Source of the DNA: VGPI01 sp964482845
GTDB taxonomy: Bacteria; Cloacimonadota; Cloacimonadia; Cloacimonadales; Cloacimonadaceae
NCBI GenBank assembly: GCA_964482845.1
Contig: CAYZZE010000007.1
Coordinates: 1-34,007, forward strand
Reading direction: 5' to 3'
Length of the DNA: 34,007 nucleotides
Position 1 is the stretch's first letter. Each line of letters starts with the position of its first letter. A program made the position numbers and the translations under genes. Of the stretch, positions 32,065-34,007 are shown piece after piece. Below the pieces are notes generated by a model, which worked only from the letters and a program-made list of their open reading frames with translations, searched no databases and was not told where the DNA came from.

Positions 32065-32580
32065 TCAAGGTTTTTCTTTGGTATGCTTGACCGGACGGAG
32101 GACTTTATTGATGTAGGCACGGGTCTCGCGGATATCACGAAAGAGATGCCGGTAATCGGCATCCGTCTCGATCAGCAATCCCCGGATACGCCGGTCAACA
32201 TTGGTTTCGCCCCAATTGTAGGCAGCCAGCACCAGCGTCCAATTGCTCTTGTATTTGTTTTGGAGATACTTGATGTATTTGGCGCTGAGTTTGAGGTTAT
32301 ATATCGGAACGAATAGCATTCCGCTACGGTATTCGGGATGGATATATCGGGCGGTATTTTCTCTGATCTGTCCCAAGCCAACCGCTTGCTTGGGCGAAAC
32401 GGCAAAGGAACGGAATCCGCTCTCGGTGCGGATCAGGCGATAAAAGACCGCTGGCTCGATATTATAGCAAACCGCCACTCCCAGGGTCATCAGCCGTATT
32501 GAGATGGGATTGAAGGTAACGACCAGGATGATCGCCAAGAGAATGACTGCGGATAGGATCCAGCGTTTGGGTCGCTTCAT
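32065..32580 (-). CDS. Lytic transglycosylase (SLT domain), membrane-anchored
   Basis: A murein-cleaving enzyme of the Slt70/MltC-type fold. The 171-residue product has an N-terminal membrane helix (about 7-23) and an SLT domain. Catalytic E53 lies in LIRTESGFRSFAVS, followed by QAVGLGQIRENTARYI and LAAYNWGETNVDRRI, the three usual motifs. ATG 32580 has AAGGAA 7 nt upstream; an in-frame ATG at 32640 overlaps the TPR gene and adds a basic tail, so it is less likely. It trims glycan strands during wall growth or during assembly of envelope machines; the downstream pseudopilin-like gene allows either. Confidence 0.92.
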   Translation of the reverse strand: MKRPKRWILSAVILLAIILVVTFNPISIRLMTLGVAVCYNIEPAVFYRLIRTESGFRSFAVSPKQAVGLGQIRENTARYIHPEYRSGMLFVPIYNLKLSAKYIKYLQNKYKSNWTLVLAAYNWGETNVDRRIRGLLIETDADYRHLFRDIRETRAYINKVLRPVKHTKEKP

Positions 32581-32618
32581 TTTGGGGGTTCCTTTCCGCC
32601 TACGGCTGGTTTGGCGAT

Positions 32619-33260
32619 CTAACGGCTTAGTTTTGCCCATGCTTTGCGGAAGTGTTTTTTAAGGTGGACGTTTTCCGGCGCCAAAGCCATCGCCTGACGA
32701 AAGTAGGACAGGATGGCATCCTTGTCATCCTTGAGTTCCATCATCAGAACGCCGATATTGTGCTTTAACATGGCATTCTCCGGAGCGTGCGTCTCGGCTT
32801 CCCGCAAGAGTTCCAATGCCTGCCGGCGGTCACCATCCTCGCGGGCTAACATTGCCCTAAATTGCAGATCAGTGCTGAGACAATAACGCTTACGCCTCTC
32901 TGGCTCAGCCGCCATAACTGCGTACTCGTCAAGGGATTTGAGTTGCGGATATCGTGCTGAGAGTTTTTGAAAGACATTTACCGCTTCCTGCCAGCGGTCA
33001 AGCAACAGATAGGCCTGCCCCAAGCCGAGTGCGGTCAGGTGTTCAGGCGTTTCGGGATCGTAGATGCTTTCCAGGATCTGGCGAGCATTATCATACTCCA
33101 GAAGGTTCAGGTGAGCCAGCGCCAGGTTATAGAGATTAGGCTGCGAGGGCTGAAGAGCAGCGGCTTTTTGAAACAGGCGAAACGCCCGCCGCTGGCTGCC
33201 AAAGACCAGATGACGCCGACCGCGCTGCATAAGCAGCCGCACATAGAGACGTTTGATCAT
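32619..33260 (-). CDS. TPR-repeat protein
   Basis: A 213-residue protein built of about five tetratricopeptide repeats. Repeats are visible in RAFRLFQKAAALQPSQPNLY, NLALAHLNLLEYDNARQILE, GLGQAYLLLDRWQEAVNVFQ, DRRQALELLREAETHAPENA and KDAILSYFRQAMALAPENVH. No clear signal peptide is present; a basic start (MIKRLYVRLLMQRGRRHLVF) suggests a cytoplasmic or membrane-associated protein. TPRs bind other proteins, so the partner could be the wall or pilin proteins encoded just after it. It starts 10 nt after the ferritin-like gene. Confidence 0.88.
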   Translation of the reverse strand: MIKRLYVRLLMQRGRRHLVFGSQRRAFRLFQKAAALQPSQPNLYNLALAHLNLLEYDNARQILESIYDPETPEHLTALGLGQAYLLLDRWQEAVNVFQKLSARYPQLKSLDEYAVMAAEPERRKRYCLSTDLQFRAMLAREDGDRRQALELLREAETHAPENAMLKHNIGVLMMELKDDKDAILSYFRQAMALAPENVHLKKHFRKAWAKLSR

Positions 33261-33270
33261 TGAGTTTTTC

Positions 33271-33756
33271 TTATCCCAGTTTCTTCTTATAGTCGCTCAG
33301 CCAAAGGACGTGGGAAACTTCTTCATTGATGATGCGGCGAAGGATGGACTTGGTTTTTTCGTTGTTGATGCTATCATTTACCGCGTGGAAAAAGAGCAGG
33401 GTGTCTTTTTCGAACATAATGGCATAACCCACGATGGCAAGGATGTCTTTTGCTTCCGTAGCAAGTTTGATGGCAGCATCCGGAGTGTTGAAGATACGGC
33501 TGTCCACGATGGATTTGAGATAACTGGCAACCAGTTCCCAATCCGAAGTAAGTTCCAGGATGTTCAGATCCTGGTCGTCACGCAGACGCAGGAAGGTCTT
33601 TTCATGGTTGAGTTCGGCATCACGCAGACGCTCGATAAATTCACGGGATGCGGCATCCAGATCCTTGCGTTTGCTTGCCTCATGATAGAAGGTGTAGCCG
33701 TTACGTTCGATCTGTACGGCCATTTCGATGATCTCATTGACGGAATACGCAGGCAT
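33271..33756 (-). CDS. Ferritin-like (rubrerythrin-type) diiron protein
   Basis: A 161-residue four-helix-bundle protein of the ferritin/rubrerythrin superfamily, without a rubredoxin domain. Candidate metal ligands lie in NEIIEMAVQIERNGYTFYHEA, RDAELNHEKTFL (ExxH), IMFEKDTLLFFHAV and INEEVSHVLWL (ExxH). Such short proteins in anaerobes are thought to take part in peroxide or iron handling; the substrate is not known here. ATG 33756 is preferred over 33768 because GGAGG lies at proper distance upstream. It is the first gene of the minus-strand series in this window. Confidence 0.88.
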   Translation of the reverse strand: MPAYSVNEIIEMAVQIERNGYTFYHEASKRKDLDAASREFIERLRDAELNHEKTFLRLRDDQDLNILELTSDWELVASYLKSIVDSRIFNTPDAAIKLATEAKDILAIVGYAIMFEKDTLLFFHAVNDSINNEKTKSILRRIINEEVSHVLWLSDYKKKLG

Positions 33757-33807
33757 TGAGTCCTCCATTTCTTTTTTGGCGCTATTCCCTGTGGGTCACA
33801 ACCATTC

Positions 33808-33813
33808 TGTCAA
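33808..33813 (-). promoter_or_regulatory. Possible -35 box upstream of the ferritin-like gene
   Basis: A perfect TTGACA on the minus strand about 52 nt before the start codon. No clear TATAAT is seen at the right distance, so this is weak. Confidence 0.3.
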
Positions 33814-33850
33814 GTGGAAAAATGGATTGGAGTGATTGTTCAAGTATAGA

Positions 33851-33990
33851 GTATCAAGTGAAATTGCAAATAGTATCACTTCCGATGCAAATCGCTGTTT
33901 TCGGTGAGACTCGAGTTTCAACCTTTTTACAAATCGGTTTCACCCTTTTAGCAAATCCAGTATATATCCAGTATCACCCTTTTTACAAAG
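33851..33990. repeat. Degenerate 20-22-bp direct repeats at right edge
   Basis: Five related copies of a word close to GTATCACCCTTTTTACAAAT can be traced: 33851-33871, 33873-33892, 33916-33935, 33938-33957 and 33972-33990. Successive starts are spaced by 22, 43, 22 and 34 bp. The last three are the most alike (CAACCTTTTTACAAATC, CACCCTTTTAGCAAATC, CACCCTTTTTACAAAG). No spacers of constant length, so not CRISPR. The set may continue past the window end. Confidence 0.6.
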
Positions 33991-34007
33991 AGAATATCCT
34001 ACTAGTG

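Noticed and set aside
32581..32640. Longer N-terminus of the lytic transglycosylase
   Set aside because: It overlaps the TPR gene, whereas the internal ATG has a proper SD directly before a membrane helix.

Overview
The window reads as one contiguous piece of a Gram-negative-type (diderm) bacterial chromosome, most likely from the Cloacimonadota or a neighbouring FCB-group lineage. This is inferred from several secreted proteins ending in an FlgD/T9SS-like C-terminal domain (PNPF..., IYNLRGQ/IYNTKGQ, GxDDNG..GIYF), from DUF5683- and DUF6029-like proteins, lipoproteins and an outer-membrane barrel, and from SD-type starts (AGGAG). No 16S or other marker confirms the phylum. I see no rRNA, tRNA, CRISPR array, transposase, integrase or phage gene.

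Left part (1-6824, + strand). A 23-bp tandem array runs off the left edge. It is followed by a non-coding stretch and a five-gene operon: dsbD, a lipoprotein with a thioredoxin-like CPNC motif, a TlpA/ResA-like thioredoxin, an outer-membrane beta-barrel and a secreted CPTC thioredoxin-like protein with a sorting-type C-terminus. Read together, it looks like a pathway moving reducing equivalents from the inner membrane through the periplasm to the outer membrane or surface. Its last gene ends tail-to-tail on a GAF/PAS histidine kinase (- strand).

Middle (8873-18962). A 1.1-kb non-coding region carries several dyads and one copy of an 81-bp palindromic element. A BMP/PnrA-type ligand-binding protein and a large dCache/HAMP/GAF/PAS hybrid histidine kinase follow on the + strand, 6 nt apart, suggesting a ligand sensor. 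A - strand operon then holds a large beta-helix surface protein, a single-domain response regulator, a DUF5683 protein and a CAP-domain lipoprotein. Upstream of it sit a 56-residue two-cluster ferredoxin and a small heat-shock protein with its own terminator and promoter.

Non-coding region 19523-20432 holds the second copy of the 81-bp element and three minus-strand terminator-like hairpins.

Right part (20433-33756, all - strand). In transcription order: a ferritin-like protein, a TPR protein, a lytic transglycosylase, a pseudopilin-like protein, folC, then the rod-shape/elongasome operon mreB-mreC-mreD-mrdA(PBP2)-rodA, a lipoprotein overlapping rodA, dtd, and a secreted M6 metalloprotease with two Fn3 domains and a sorting C-terminus. 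A clear terminator follows. Degenerate 20-22-bp repeats lie at the right edge.

The most interesting items are the predicted inner-membrane-to-surface thiol-disulfide operon, the two 81-bp palindromic elements, the BMP/hybrid-kinase pair, the pseudopilin-like protein without Glu5, and the terminator-rich gene-free stretch next to hsp20.
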